NCBI GenBank assembly: GCA_965658765.1
Contig: CBFHTO010000011.1
Span: forward strand, 1-64,000
From: Glaciecola sp965658765
GTDB lineage: Bacteria > Pseudomonadota > Gammaproteobacteria > Enterobacterales > Alteromonadaceae
Direction: 5' to 3'
DNA: 64,000 bases
The notes under the pieces are model-generated. The model made no database searches. It was not told where the DNA came from and saw only the letters and a list, made by a program, of their open reading frames with translations. The stretch's first letter is position 1, and every line of letters begins with the position of its first letter. A program made the position numbers and the translations under genes. Below are positions 25,052 to 34,118 of this stretch, piece by piece.

Positions 25052-26040
25052 AACTGAGCTGGACCTACGAAAAATTGCCGCTCGAGCGCACTTTTAAAAT
25101 ATCGCGCGGCAGTAAAAATCATGCTGATGTAGTTGTATTAGAAATACACGATGACGCTCAGGTCGGCTACTCAGAGGCAGTCCCATACGCACGATATGGT
25201 GAAAATTTTGAAACGGTTACAGCGGAACTTGAAGATATTTCTAGAAAAATTCAGGATTTTGCTAGCTTACAGGCAAGCGTTTGTTCACTTAAAAATGGCT
25301 CTACACGTAACTTATTAGATTGTGCGCTGTGGGATCTCCGCGCGAAAAGAGAGCGTCGGTCAGTACATGACATTCTTGGCTATAAACCAAAATCGGTTCC
25401 TTGTGCCAGCACAATATCAGTAGATTCGCTAGGTCAAATGCGTCAACAAAGTCTTGAGCATTTTGATTACCCTTTGTTAAAAGTAAAACTGGATAAAGAT
25501 GATGTCATCGATAAGATTGAAGCTATCCATTCTGCAAGCCCAAGATCTAAACTTATAGTTGACGCAAACGAAGCTTGGGATTTTAAAACACTAGTAACTT
25601 GTATTCCCGCTTTGCACAAAATGAATGTTGCTCTGATCGAGCAGCCCTTGCCTGCGAGTGACGATTCTGCACTTTTAGGTCTAGACAGTCCAATACCAAT
25701 TTGTGCTGACGAGTCCTGTCATCACACAAATGACATTGAAATTTTGCGCGCAAAGTATCAAGCTATCAATATTAAGTTAGATAAGTCTGGTGGCCTTACT
25801 GAAGCCATCAAAATGGTTGCTAAAGCGGGATCTAGTAATTTATCAATAATGCTTGGTTGCATGGTAGGAAGCTCACTTGCGATGGCCCCTCTTTTTACCT
25901 TGGCATCTCATGCCAATTTCATAGACTTAGACGGCCCAATCATCATAAAGGAAGATAGACCAAACGGTTTTGTATTTTCTAAAGGTTATATGCATCAACC
26001 AGAGCATTTTCTTTGGGGTATGGGCACTCACATTGAGTAA
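25048..26040 (+). CDS. L-Ala-D/L-Glu (dipeptide) epimerase, enolase superfamily
   Basis: 330 residues, muconate-lactonizing-enzyme subgroup of the enolase superfamily. The catalytic KxK pair is K145/K147 (LLKVKLD), the metal ligands are in VDANEAW (D172), IEQP (E198) and CADES (D221), the second catalytic lysine is in NIKLDKSGG (K243), and FIDLDGP closes the barrel. It most resembles YcjG/YkfB dipeptide epimerases, which recycle murein L-Ala-D-Glu; exact substrate specificity is inferred. It overlaps the lipoprotein gene by ATGA and is the last gene of the glyQS run. Confidence 0.85.
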   Translation: MKLSWTYEKLPLERTFKISRGSKNHADVVVLEIHDDAQVGYSEAVPYARYGENFETVTAELEDISRKIQDFASLQASVCSLKNGSTRNLLDCALWDLRAKRERRSVHDILGYKPKSVPCASTISVDSLGQMRQQSLEHFDYPLLKVKLDKDDVIDKIEAIHSASPRSKLIVDANEAWDFKTLVTCIPALHKMNVALIEQPLPASDDSALLGLDSPIPICADESCHHTNDIEILRAKYQAINIKLDKSGGLTEAIKMVAKAGSSNLSIMLGCMVGSSLAMAPLFTLASHANFIDLDGPIIIKEDRPNGFVFSKGYMHQPEHFLWGMGTHIE

Positions 26041-26726
26041 TGCAATCACTAGGCGTCACCAGCGTTATCATTGCTAATGACGTCTAATGATATTTACTAA
26101 GCTGTTTATGTTACGGTGCTTCATTAACTCGTATATTAGAAATATTGCCAGAATAAACTCTTTGAAGAAGTTTGAGAATAGTACGCCAACATTAATTTAA
26201 GCTATTGTTTTTTAAGGTTATTAAAGCAATATTAGTTTTATGTGGTTTCTATAAACAAATATCCTTACAGAATAATCCATTAATAAATAATCAGTAGTGG
26301 TACCCCAGCCGATTTGTTCGCTACACATATAATTATCATCTCATTATTTATTTGTAGGTTGCCCGTTAATAAAAAAGATAAATAGTTACATAACTAAAAG
26401 CTTAAAAGTCTCTATTTAATATCCAACACATAACGTACTTTTCCGAACTCATAGTCAGAGACTTTCCTTATTATTAGAAGTAATCTATTTAGTCGCTCAT
26501 CACAATATAGCCAAACGCATGTCAAATGTGACATTAGTAAATTCCGTTTCGTAAAAATAAAAAAACCTCAGAATGCATGCTTACGCTCTGAGGGTTGTAT
26601 ATATAATTTAAATTGAGAAACTAGTTTACGTGTCTTTTACGCTATTTTAAACCTGACAAGATAGTTGTATGCCTATATAAGAAGGAACGCACCGAATCAT
26701 CGGCACATTCAACTAGACATAAATAA
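26041..26726. other. intergenic region between epimerase and gyrB ends
   Basis: A 686-bp AT-rich spacer between convergent transcription units. The gyrB terminator lies at 26556-26593. The rest (26041-26550) shows no ORF, no tRNA and no convincing terminator for the plus-strand genes. Confidence 0.5.
26556..26593 (-). terminator. rho-independent terminator of gyrB
   Basis: Stem CCTCAGA (26566-26572) / TCTGAGG (26587-26593), followed on the minus strand by seven T, A and five T. It lies about 130 bp past the gyrB stop. Confidence 0.8.
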
Positions 26727-29141
26727 TTAAACATCAAGGTTTTCTACATTTAATGCATTTGACTCTATGAATGCACGTCTTGGTTCTACTTGGTCGCCCA
26801 TTAAAGTGGTAAACAATTGATCAGCACCAATCGCGTCTTCAATCGTTACCTGTAGCATTCTACGTGATTCTGGATCCATCGTAGTTTCCCATAACTGCTC
26901 CGGATTCATTTCACCTAGTCCTTTATAGCGCTGAATATATTGACCACGCTTCGCTTCAGACATTAACCACTCTAAGGCATCTTTAAACTCAGACACAGGC
27001 AGCGTTTTTTCACCCCGTTTGATGTATGCGCCCTCTTCCATTAGGCCATTAATCGTTTTGTTAAGTGTCGCGATCTTTGTGTATTCTGGTGATTCAATAA
27101 ATTCTCTATTGATAGAATAGTCATAATCGATACCATGTTGTTTCATGGTGAGTACAAGTTCTTTTGTACCATCATCCATATCAATGATACTGTGCGTAAA
27201 GCTCCTTGAATCGCCTTCACTCGCAGTTAGCTTGTCTACTAAACGCCCACCAATGAGATCGAGTTCTGCGTACTGCTTAAGAACTTCAACAGTGATCACT
27301 TCTGAATAAATAAGCTGCGTCAGTAGTGATTCAGGCATACGTCTATGCATTCTTGCAACCATCATCATGGTGCTTTGATATAAGGTCACCATGTTCTCCA
27401 AAGCAAGGCCTGATATTGCGGGAGCATCATGACTTACATGTAGCGATGCTCCGTCAACAGCAATATTAGTAAGTAAATTTGTTAACGACTCGTCATCTTT
27501 CAAATATTGCTCTTGCTTACCTTTTTTAATTTTATATAAAGGTGGTTGAGCAATAAAGATGTGTCCCCGTTCAATCATTTCAGGCATTTGACGATAGAAA
27601 AAAGTTAACAAAAGCGTCCTTATGTGGCTACCATCAACATCAGCATCGGTCATAATAATAATGCTATGATATCTTAATTTATCGGGATTATATTCATCAC
27701 GACCGATCCCACAGCCAAGTGCGGTGATTAATGTAGCAACTTCTTGGGAAGACAACATCTTGTCAAATCTTGCCTTCTCAACGTTCAGTATTTTACCTTT
27801 CAACGGAAGGATAGCTTGGTTTTTGCGGTTTCTTCCTTGCTTCGCTGAACCGCCCGCTGAGTCTCCTTCCACGATGTATAGCTCAGATAAAGCAGGATCC
27901 TTTTCTTGGCAGTCTGCTAGTTTCCCTGGTAAACCTGCAAGATCTAACGCGCCTTTGCGTCTTGTCATTTCACGTGCTTTTCGTGCTGCTTCTCGAGCGC
28001 GCGCAGCATCAATTATCTTGTTGACGATAGTCTTGGCATCCACAGGATGCTCTTGTAAAAACTCAGTTAGCTTCTCGCCCATTGCAGTTTCCACAGCAGA
28101 TTTGACTTCGGACGATACAAGTTTATCTTTCGTTTGAGATGAAAATTTTGGATCTGGTACTTTAACAGAAACAATAGCAGTAAGGCCTTCTCGTGCATCA
28201 TCCCCACTTGCACTTGTTTTATGCTTTTTATTATAACCCTCATTTTCCATGTAATTGTTCAATGTACGAGTAAGTGCGCCTCTAAAACCAGCTAAATGTG
28301 TGCCACCATCTCGTTGTGGAATATTGTTTGTAAAACAAAATATATTTTCTTGGAAAGCATCATTCCATTGCATGGCAACTTCTACCGCAACACCGTCTTC
28401 ACGTTCGTGAGTAAAATAGAATGCTTTTCCGTGCACTACATTTTTATTAATATTTAGATATTCGACAAATGCGCGGATTCCGCCTTCATAATGGAAGTTG
28501 TCTTTGCGACCGTCTCTCTCATCTTCTAATGTGATAGACACACCTGAGTTTAAGAAAGAAAGTTCTCTAATACGTTTTGCTAGAATGTCGTAATGAAACA
28601 GAACATTAGTAAATGTTTCTTCACTAGGCCAAAAACGAATTGTGGTGCCTGTCTTTTCGGTTTCACCCGTTTGAGTTAGTGGAGTTACAGGAACACCCAT
28701 ATCATATTCTTGCTCATGCTTCGTTCCGTTTCTACGAATGGTAAGCGCCAGTTTCTTAGATAGCGCATTTACAACCGAAACGCCAACTCCATGCAAACCA
28801 CCAGAAACTTTGTAGGAGTTATCATCGAACTTACCGCCAGCATGCAATACGGTCATGATAACCTCGGCTGCTGATACGCCCTCTTCTTCATGAATTTCCG
28901 TCGGAATACCTCGTCCATCATCACTGACAGAAACAGAATTATCAGAATGGATTTTGATCACTATTTCAGAACAGTGTCCAGCAAGCGCCTCATCAATTGA
29001 ATTATCAACTACTTCAAACACCATGTGGTGAAGACCAGTGCCATCATCTGTATCTCCAATATACATGCCTGGTCTTTTCCGTACAGCATCTAAACCTTTA
29101 AGTACTTTGATACTTGACGAGTCATAATTTTGCTCTGACAT
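26727..29141 (-). CDS. gyrB: DNA gyrase subunit B
   Basis: 804 residues, identical in length to E. coli GyrB. GHKL ATPase domain (EVVDNSIDEALAGH, DDGRGIPTEIHEEEGVSAAEVIMTVLHAGGKF, GGLHGVGVSVVNALS), transducer, Toprim (IVEGDSAGGSAKQGRNR, PLKGKILNVEKAR, TDADVDGSHIRTLLLTFFYR), the proteobacterial insertion and the terminal QRYKGLGEMNPEQLWETTMDPE. I start at MSEQNYDSSSIKVLKG (ATG 29141) with GGAGTG 5 nt upstream; an in-frame extension upstream would overlap recF and is not conserved. Downstream of recF with a 2-bp gap. Confidence 0.97.
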   Translation of the reverse strand: MSEQNYDSSSIKVLKGLDAVRKRPGMYIGDTDDGTGLHHMVFEVVDNSIDEALAGHCSEIVIKIHSDNSVSVSDDGRGIPTEIHEEEGVSAAEVIMTVLHAGGKFDDNSYKVSGGLHGVGVSVVNALSKKLALTIRRNGTKHEQEYDMGVPVTPLTQTGETEKTGTTIRFWPSEETFTNVLFHYDILAKRIRELSFLNSGVSITLEDERDGRKDNFHYEGGIRAFVEYLNINKNVVHGKAFYFTHEREDGVAVEVAMQWNDAFQENIFCFTNNIPQRDGGTHLAGFRGALTRTLNNYMENEGYNKKHKTSASGDDAREGLTAIVSVKVPDPKFSSQTKDKLVSSEVKSAVETAMGEKLTEFLQEHPVDAKTIVNKIIDAARAREAARKAREMTRRKGALDLAGLPGKLADCQEKDPALSELYIVEGDSAGGSAKQGRNRKNQAILPLKGKILNVEKARFDKMLSSQEVATLITALGCGIGRDEYNPDKLRYHSIIIMTDADVDGSHIRTLLLTFFYRQMPEMIERGHIFIAQPPLYKIKKGKQEQYLKDDESLTNLLTNIAVDGASLHVSHDAPAISGLALENMVTLYQSTMMMVARMHRRMPESLLTQLIYSEVITVEVLKQYAELDLIGGRLVDKLTASEGDSRSFTHSIIDMDDGTKELVLTMKQHGIDYDYSINREFIESPEYTKIATLNKTINGLMEEGAYIKRGEKTLPVSEFKDALEWLMSEAKRGQYIQRYKGLGEMNPEQLWETTMDPESRRMLQVTIEDAIGADQLFTTLMGDQVEPRRAFIESNALNVENLDV

Positions 29142-29143
29142 TT

Positions 29144-30238
29144 TCACTCCTCGTTCACTTGGTCGTGTTCCACGTGAAACATTTTTTTGTTGTTGTAATG
29201 GTTTGCAAACTGCATTTGTTCTTGATGTATACAAGTTATGAAAACTTGTGCTTCATTTTGAACGAGTAAATCTACAAATTTCTTGCGGGATACTTCGTCC
29301 AATTCTGCAGCTAAATCATCTATTAAAAAAATACTTGGTTTACCTGAATACTGTTTTAATAAAATGACTTCCGATAACAATAGTAAAGAAGTTAATACTC
29401 TTAACTGCCCACGTGATAGAAATTCTGCTGCGTTCCTATCGTCAATTAAAAATAATATATCGCCTTTATGAGGACCTCTACCACTATTACCTCTGAACAA
29501 GTCCCGCTCTAAATTTTTAGAAAGGCTCTCAAACAAAGATAGTCCAGATTCCCAACCCTGATTATACCGCAAAGTAACATTAAACTCAGGATAAAATTGT
29601 TTGAATAAGGTTGATATATGCTCAGATAATCGTTCGACATGCGATACTCTGAGCTTGCTTATTTGCTCCCCTAAAGTTGATAGAACTTGAAGCCAAACAT
29701 CTTGTTCAAGAAAAGCTTCTTTTTGTGAATAATTAAATTGCTTCAACAAACTATTTCGCTGTTGTAAACAACTCACGTAACGGGAGCTAAGTGATTGGAA
29801 TGAATGTTCCACGTGAAACAACAGCCAATCAATGTAGCGTCTTCTACCAATAGGACTACCTAAAATTAAGTCACTACTTTGAGGGGTTAATATTTGGACC
29901 GGCAACAACCGCACTATGTCTGCAATTCGTTTAGTACGCTCGCCATCTATACTAAATAAAAAACCCTCGCGCTTTGAACGCGTTAATCCGATCTTTGTAT
30001 TTTTCTTCTCTCGAGCGAATTCACAAAACGCAGCCAGCTGACTTTCACCTAACCTAATGCAGTTATCTGAATGCTTTGTTCTAAATGAACGACCAAATCC
30101 GAGAAGGTGAATTGCTTCTAGAAGTGAGGACTTGCCTGCACCATTATGACCGACTATAAAATTAAGACTGGGGCATGGAAACAAATTAGCGGCTGAAAAA
30201 TTTCTAAAGTTCTCCAGCCGTAATTCTTTGATGTGCAT
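29144..30238 (-). CDS. recF: DNA replication and repair protein RecF
   Basis: SMC-like ABC ATPase that helps load RecA at gaps, 364 residues. Walker A GHNGAGKSS (about 30-38), signature LSRGQLRVLTSLLLLSE, Walker B SIFLIDDLAAELD, and the family N-terminus IKELRLENFRNF. Unusually, two perfect parS sites are embedded in the coding sequence; both encode FHVEH, one near residue 140 and one near the C-terminus. It lies between dnaN (10-bp gap) and gyrB. Confidence 0.96.
   Translation of the reverse strand: MHIKELRLENFRNFSAANLFPCPSLNFIVGHNGAGKSSLLEAIHLLGFGRSFRTKHSDNCIRLGESQLAAFCEFAREKKNTKIGLTRSKREGFLFSIDGERTKRIADIVRLLPVQILTPQSSDLILGSPIGRRRYIDWLLFHVEHSFQSLSSRYVSCLQQRNSLLKQFNYSQKEAFLEQDVWLQVLSTLGEQISKLRVSHVERLSEHISTLFKQFYPEFNVTLRYNQGWESGLSLFESLSKNLERDLFRGNSGRGPHKGDILFLIDDRNAAEFLSRGQLRVLTSLLLLSEVILLKQYSGKPSIFLIDDLAAELDEVSRKKFVDLLVQNEAQVFITCIHQEQMQFANHYNNKKMFHVEHDQVNEE
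29166..29181. promoter_or_regulatory. parS centromere site 1
   Basis: TGTTCCACGTGAAACA matches the bacterial chromosomal parS consensus exactly. It lies near the 3' end of recF, about 11 kb from oriC. ParB (encoded at 44022-44930) is the expected binder. Confidence 0.92.
29805..29820. promoter_or_regulatory. parS centromere site 2
   Basis: A second exact copy of TGTTCCACGTGAAACA, 639 bp from the first, inside recF in a different sequence context. Two identical sites rule out chance. Confidence 0.92.
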
Positions 30239-30248
30239 ATGAAGACAG

Positions 30249-31376
30249 TTATAACCTCATTGGCATGATGACATATTGCGATGAATCGTCATCGATCATT
30301 TTGCCATCGACAACTTTAGCACCATGGACAAGTGCACTCGCGTTTGAGTCTGATAGTTTAAAAACAACGGCATCTGATTCAATTGCGTTCAAAGCATCTA
30401 TTAAATACGCAACATTAAAGCCAATCTCTAAACTTTCACCTTCATATTCGACGTCTAGAATCTCTTCGGCTTGCTCCTGCTCTGGGTTAGTTGCTGTAAT
30501 CTTTAATTCACCAGATTCAAGATTTAAACGCACTCCTTTAAATTTTTCGTTTGTCAAAATCATTGCGCGCGAAAAAGCGCCCTTAATTACGTCCCGATAA
30601 ACAACTAGATCTTTGTCAGTATTTTTTGGTACTACCCTATTATAATCCGGGAAACGCCCATCAACTAACTTACTGGTAAAAATGAAAGCATTACTAAAAA
30701 TTCGAATGTGATTAGCGCCAAGTTGCACTTTAACTTTGTTGTCTGAATCATCGATCAGTCTTGATATTTCTTGCACACCTTTGCGTGGAATAATTACCTG
30801 TTTGGGAGCCAAACTATCGTCGTCGTAATCAACTAAGGACATAGCAAGACGATGGCCATCTGTCGCAACTGAGCGAATTTGATTTTCAGACGTTTCCAAA
30901 CTCATTCCATTTAAATAGTAACGAACATCCTGCTGCGCCATAGAAAACTGAACAGATTCAATTAGTTGCTTCAAAGCATGTTGAGTGATTTCAAATTCGC
31001 TTTCACCATCCCACTCTTCTAAGTTAGGGTAATCAGCTGCACTTAGTGTGGATAATGAGTATCTAGACCGACCTGACTTCAATAAGGCCTTATTCTCTTC
31101 TACTTGAAATACAATAGTACAATCTTCTGGGAGTCCCCTAACAATGTCTAAAAGCTTTTTTGCAGGTACGGTAATCTGACCATCAGCACTTGAACCTGAG
31201 ATCGCGACATTCGCGATTAACTCAACTTCTAAATCAGTCCCTGTCATCCACAGCGCACCTTGTTCAACTTTAATTAGCACATTAGCCAATATCGGTAGGG
31301 TGTGTCTACGTTCAACGGCGCCCGCAACTAATTGTAAAGGATGTAAAAAACTCTCTCTACTAATGGTAAAATTCAT
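30249..31376 (-). CDS. dnaN: DNA polymerase III beta subunit (sliding clamp)
   Basis: 375 residues, three-fold repeated clamp domain. The N-terminus MNFTISRESFLHPLQLVAGAVERRHTLPILANVL and the C-terminus YVIMPMRL are the standard DnaN ends. It is about nine residues longer than E. coli DnaN, with small acidic loop insertions (DYDDDSLAP; DDDSSQ). It lies 22 bp after dnaA and 10 bp before recF in the classic dnaA-dnaN-recF-gyrB operon. Confidence 0.97.
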   Translation of the reverse strand: MNFTISRESFLHPLQLVAGAVERRHTLPILANVLIKVEQGALWMTGTDLEVELIANVAISGSSADGQITVPAKKLLDIVRGLPEDCTIVFQVEENKALLKSGRSRYSLSTLSAADYPNLEEWDGESEFEITQHALKQLIESVQFSMAQQDVRYYLNGMSLETSENQIRSVATDGHRLAMSLVDYDDDSLAPKQVIIPRKGVQEISRLIDDSDNKVKVQLGANHIRIFSNAFIFTSKLVDGRFPDYNRVVPKNTDKDLVVYRDVIKGAFSRAMILTNEKFKGVRLNLESGELKITATNPEQEQAEEILDVEYEGESLEIGFNVAYLIDALNAIESDAVVFKLSDSNASALVHGAKVVDGKMIDDDSSQYVIMPMRL

Positions 31377-31398
31377 GCGTTGTTCTCGTATTGTTATT

Positions 31399-32862
31399 TT
31401 ATGAAGATAAGGTGCGAATTAAATTTTTATAGTCTTCTGTAATATCGTGATCTTGCGATCGCAGTTCTTCTATTTTCCTAACCGCATGAATAACAGTAGT
31501 ATGATCTCGACCGCCAAATGAATTTCCAATCTCAGGATAACTATTATTAGTAAGCTCCTTAGATAAGGCCATAGCCATCTGACGAGGTCTCGCTACTGTT
31601 CGCGTTCGACGTTTCGATAATATATCCGACACTTTTATTTTATAATATTCTGCAACGGTTTTTATTATATTATCAATAGTAACTAACTTATCTTGCAAGG
31701 CAAGTAAATCTCGCAATGCGTCTTTTGCAAAATCTATTGTTATAGGCTTGCCAGTAAAATTCGCATTCGCAATCACCCTATTTAGAGCGCCTTCTAATTC
31801 CCGCACGTTTGACCTAATTTTCTTTGCCATGAAAAAAGCAACTTCATCAGGTAGATTAATTTTATTCTGTTTGGCCTTAGATAGTAAAATTGCGACCCTA
31901 GTTTCAAGTTCAGGAGGTTCAATGATAACTGTTAATCCCCAACCGAATCTAGATTTTAAGCGATCCTCCACACCTTCTATCTCTTTAGGATAACGATCAG
32001 AAGTCAATATGATTTGACGATTACCCTCTAATAGAGCATTAAAGGTGTGAAAAAACTCTTCTTGTGACCGTTCTTTCTTGGCAAAAAATTGGATGTCATC
32101 TATCAGCAATGCATCAACAGACCGATAAAAACGCTTGAACTCTTCTATCGCATTATTTTGAAGCGCCTTAACCATATCTTGGACAAAACGTTCGGAGTGC
32201 ATATAAACAATTTTAGCGTCAGGATTTTTCTCTACTATTCCATTGCCAATTGCATGCATTAAATGCGTTTTACCTAAACCTGTACCACCGTATAGAAACA
32301 AGGGATTGTAGGGATCACCAGGATTTTGCGCAATCTGAGTCGCCGCAGCCCTTGCTAATTGGTTTGACTTACCTTCAACGAAATTATCAAATCTATAATC
32401 TGGATTCACATTACTGTTGTGATTAGACAACTTAGGTACAACTGGAACTTGTTGCGAATGATTATGTTCTTCCAATGTGCGCTTGCTTGAAGAATCCGAT
32501 TGCACATTTACTTTTGCTGAATTGGAAATATTCGAGTTAATCGCTAGTTTCGGCGCATTTTCATATGCTCCAGATCCCACTCTTGTAGCGACAGAGTCAT
32601 GGTTAGACGGAGATGAAGGCTTTGGTGCACCCTCTTTTAAAGAAAGTTTTGGAGAGTCTGGCCCATACAACTGCTTGAGTGTAGAAGTAATGAGATCGAA
32701 ATATTCGTCTCGAACCCAGCCTAAGACAAACTTGTTACTTGCAAACAGAAAAAGCGTTTCTCCATCAAAGTGTGACTTTAGGGGCTTCAGCCACATGTTG
32801 AACTGCTCCGAGTCCACTTCGTTTTTGAGCGAGTCTAAACAGTACTGCCAATTAATGCCCAA
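31399..32862 (-). CDS. dnaA: chromosomal replication initiator DnaA
   Basis: 487 residues. Domain I (WQYCLDSLKNEVDSEQFNMWLKPL), a Ser/Asn-rich variable domain II (about 85-150), AAA+ domain III (LFLYGGTGLGKTHLMHAIGN Walker A, ALLIDDIQFF Walker B) and the domain IV DNA-binding motif (GGRDHTTVIHAVRKIEEL) that recognises TTATCCACA boxes. The start codon is TTG (32860-32862) with AAGGAAG upstream; no ATG fits the conserved N-terminus. Three DnaA boxes upstream suggest autoregulation. Confidence 0.97.
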   Translation of the reverse strand: MGINWQYCLDSLKNEVDSEQFNMWLKPLKSHFDGETLFLFASNKFVLGWVRDEYFDLITSTLKQLYGPDSPKLSLKEGAPKPSSPSNHDSVATRVGSGAYENAPKLAINSNISNSAKVNVQSDSSSKRTLEEHNHSQQVPVVPKLSNHNSNVNPDYRFDNFVEGKSNQLARAAATQIAQNPGDPYNPLFLYGGTGLGKTHLMHAIGNGIVEKNPDAKIVYMHSERFVQDMVKALQNNAIEEFKRFYRSVDALLIDDIQFFAKKERSQEEFFHTFNALLEGNRQIILTSDRYPKEIEGVEDRLKSRFGWGLTVIIEPPELETRVAILLSKAKQNKINLPDEVAFFMAKKIRSNVRELEGALNRVIANANFTGKPITIDFAKDALRDLLALQDKLVTIDNIIKTVAEYYKIKVSDILSKRRTRTVARPRQMAMALSKELTNNSYPEIGNSFGGRDHTTVIHAVRKIEELRSQDHDITEDYKNLIRTLSS

Positions 32863-32925
32863 AATAAGTCTTCCTTAAGATAGTTTTGCGATAGCGGGCA
32901 GCAAGAATAGGACAATTTAAGCCAT

Positions 32926-33114
32926 TTATCCACAATATTAATGTGAAAATAATAGAAAAATAACATTTTATACACAGCGCCACTCTATCTCACTGTTTTG
33001 TATATTTTTTTATAATTTTCGTGCCATAAAAAACAGGTGACCTGAACTGAATTTAATCATAAAAGGCTTAAAAACAGTGGCTTACCATAAACATCAAAAT
33101 AAAAATGTGGATAA
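32926..33114. promoter_or_regulatory. DnaA box cluster in the dnaA-rpmH intergenic region
   Basis: Three strong boxes: TTATCCACA at 32926-32934, TTATACACA at 32968-32976 and TGTGGATAA (reverse orientation) at 33106-33114. They lie in AT-rich DNA between the divergent dnaA and rpmH genes. The likely role is autoregulation of dnaA. A second origin here is possible, as in bacteria whose oriC is next to dnaA, but the mnmG locus looks like the main origin. Confidence 0.75.
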
Positions 33115-33205
33115 CTAGAACGAGGCTAAATTTTGGACGCCAATCCCATAATAATGTTTGAGCTAATAAGAAACTAAATTTTAATCTGTCTAACACACAA
33201 TATAC

Positions 33206-33234
33206 TTGACATTCAAACACTTCATCTCTATTAT
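33206..33234 (+). promoter_or_regulatory. strong sigma-70 promoter for rpmH-rnpA
   Basis: TTGACA (33206-33211), a 17-bp spacer and TATTAT (33229-33234), followed by a GC-rich discriminator (CTCGCGTCC) typical of growth-rate-controlled ribosomal promoters. The rpmH ATG is about 110 bp downstream. Confidence 0.8.
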
Positions 33235-33344
33235 CTCGCGTCCAATTATAGACCCAATGCTTAGTAAACATATTAATCAACTATATTGATTGCAAAAACT
33301 AAACGCTGGTATTACAAACCTTATCAACATAACGAGACCAGGTC

Positions 33345-33479
33345 ATGAAAAGAACTTTTCAACCAAGTAACATTAAGCGCAAGCGCTCTCACGGATTCCG
33401 TGCACGCATGGCCACAAAGAACGGCCGTAAGCTAATCGCAAATCGAAGAGCTAAAGGCAGAAAACGCCTGTCTGCATAA
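33345..33479 (+). CDS. rpmH: 50S ribosomal protein L34
   Basis: A 44-residue, extremely basic protein (MKRTFQPSNIKRKRSHGF...RRAKGRKRLSA), essentially the universal L34 sequence. It is easily missed because of its length. A strong promoter lies upstream and rnpA 16 bp downstream, the universal rpmH-rnpA order. Confidence 0.97.
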   Translation: MKRTFQPSNIKRKRSHGFRARMATKNGRKLIANRRAKGRKRLSA

Positions 33480-33495
33480 TACGGTTTAAATTACC

Positions 33496-33855
33496 GTGCA
33501 AACAGCGAGCTACAAATACAAAAGGGAGTCAAGGTTATTGACTCCCTTTCAGTTTTCTTATGTGTTCGAAAATGCTATTCCTGCAGTATCCCCTACTATC
33601 ACAATCTTAGCTAGGAAAAATACGACGCTATCTCCAAGACTCGGCGTGACAATCCCAAAAAAGAAAGTAAAGTTGGCAGTAAATCGAAACAGGATTAAAC
33701 GATGTATTAGGGAAAGCTTTCGTTTGTATCAACACGAGCTCCCTCATGTAGATATTGTAGTCATTGCAAAGCATGGTATAAATGAACTGAGCAATCAGCA
33801 ATTAAATGACCAATTGAGAAAATTATGGAAAAAGATCCAGAAGCGTTGTCAATGA
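33496..33855 (+). CDS. rnpA: ribonuclease P protein component
   Basis: 119 residues, basic. The protein subunit of RNase P, which helps the RNA subunit bind pre-tRNA. The N-terminal RLLTPFQFSYVFEN and the signature VNRNRIKRCIRESFR (RNR motif) are clear. GTG start at 33496. The end overlaps yidD. Confidence 0.95.
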   Translation: MQTASYKYKRESRLLTPFQFSYVFENAIPAVSPTITILARKNTTLSPRLGVTIPKKKVKLAVNRNRIKRCIRESFRLYQHELPHVDIVVIAKHGINELSNQQLNDQLRKLWKKIQKRCQ

Positions 33856-34103
33856 AAAGAACAATGTCCATCGTTTGCGCATCTCCCTTCCTACTCATAA
33901 TAAAGGTTTATCAGCTGTTTATTTCTCCGTTCTTAGGTCAAAACTGCCGTTTTCATCCGAGTTGTTCTTGTTATGCTCATCAAGCATTGAAGGAACATGG
34001 AATACTTAAAGGTAGTATTTTGTCCGTAAAAAGAATTGTAAAATGCCAACCACTTCACCCTGGTGGAGTCGACCTAGTTCCAAAATCGAAAAATCACTAT
34101 TAA
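33852..34103 (+). CDS. yidD: membrane protein insertion efficiency factor YidD
   Basis: 83 residues (ATG 33852 overlaps the rnpA stop as ATGA; another ATG 27 bp upstream is in frame but overlaps rnpA further). It contains the defining IKVYQLFISPFLGQNCRFHPSCSCYAHQALKEHGILKGSILSVKRIVKCQPLHPGGVDLVP segment, with an N-terminal amphipathic/hydrophobic helix and three conserved Cys. It helps YidC insert membrane proteins. Confidence 0.93.
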   Translation: MKRTMSIVCASPFLLIIKVYQLFISPFLGQNCRFHPSCSCYAHQALKEHGILKGSILSVKRIVKCQPLHPGGVDLVPKSKNHY

Positions 34104-34118
34104 TTGAATGAGAGCCTT

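Noticed and set aside
27724..28137. 137-codon plus-strand frame inside gyrB
   Set aside because: Shadow of the conserved GyrB coding sequence.
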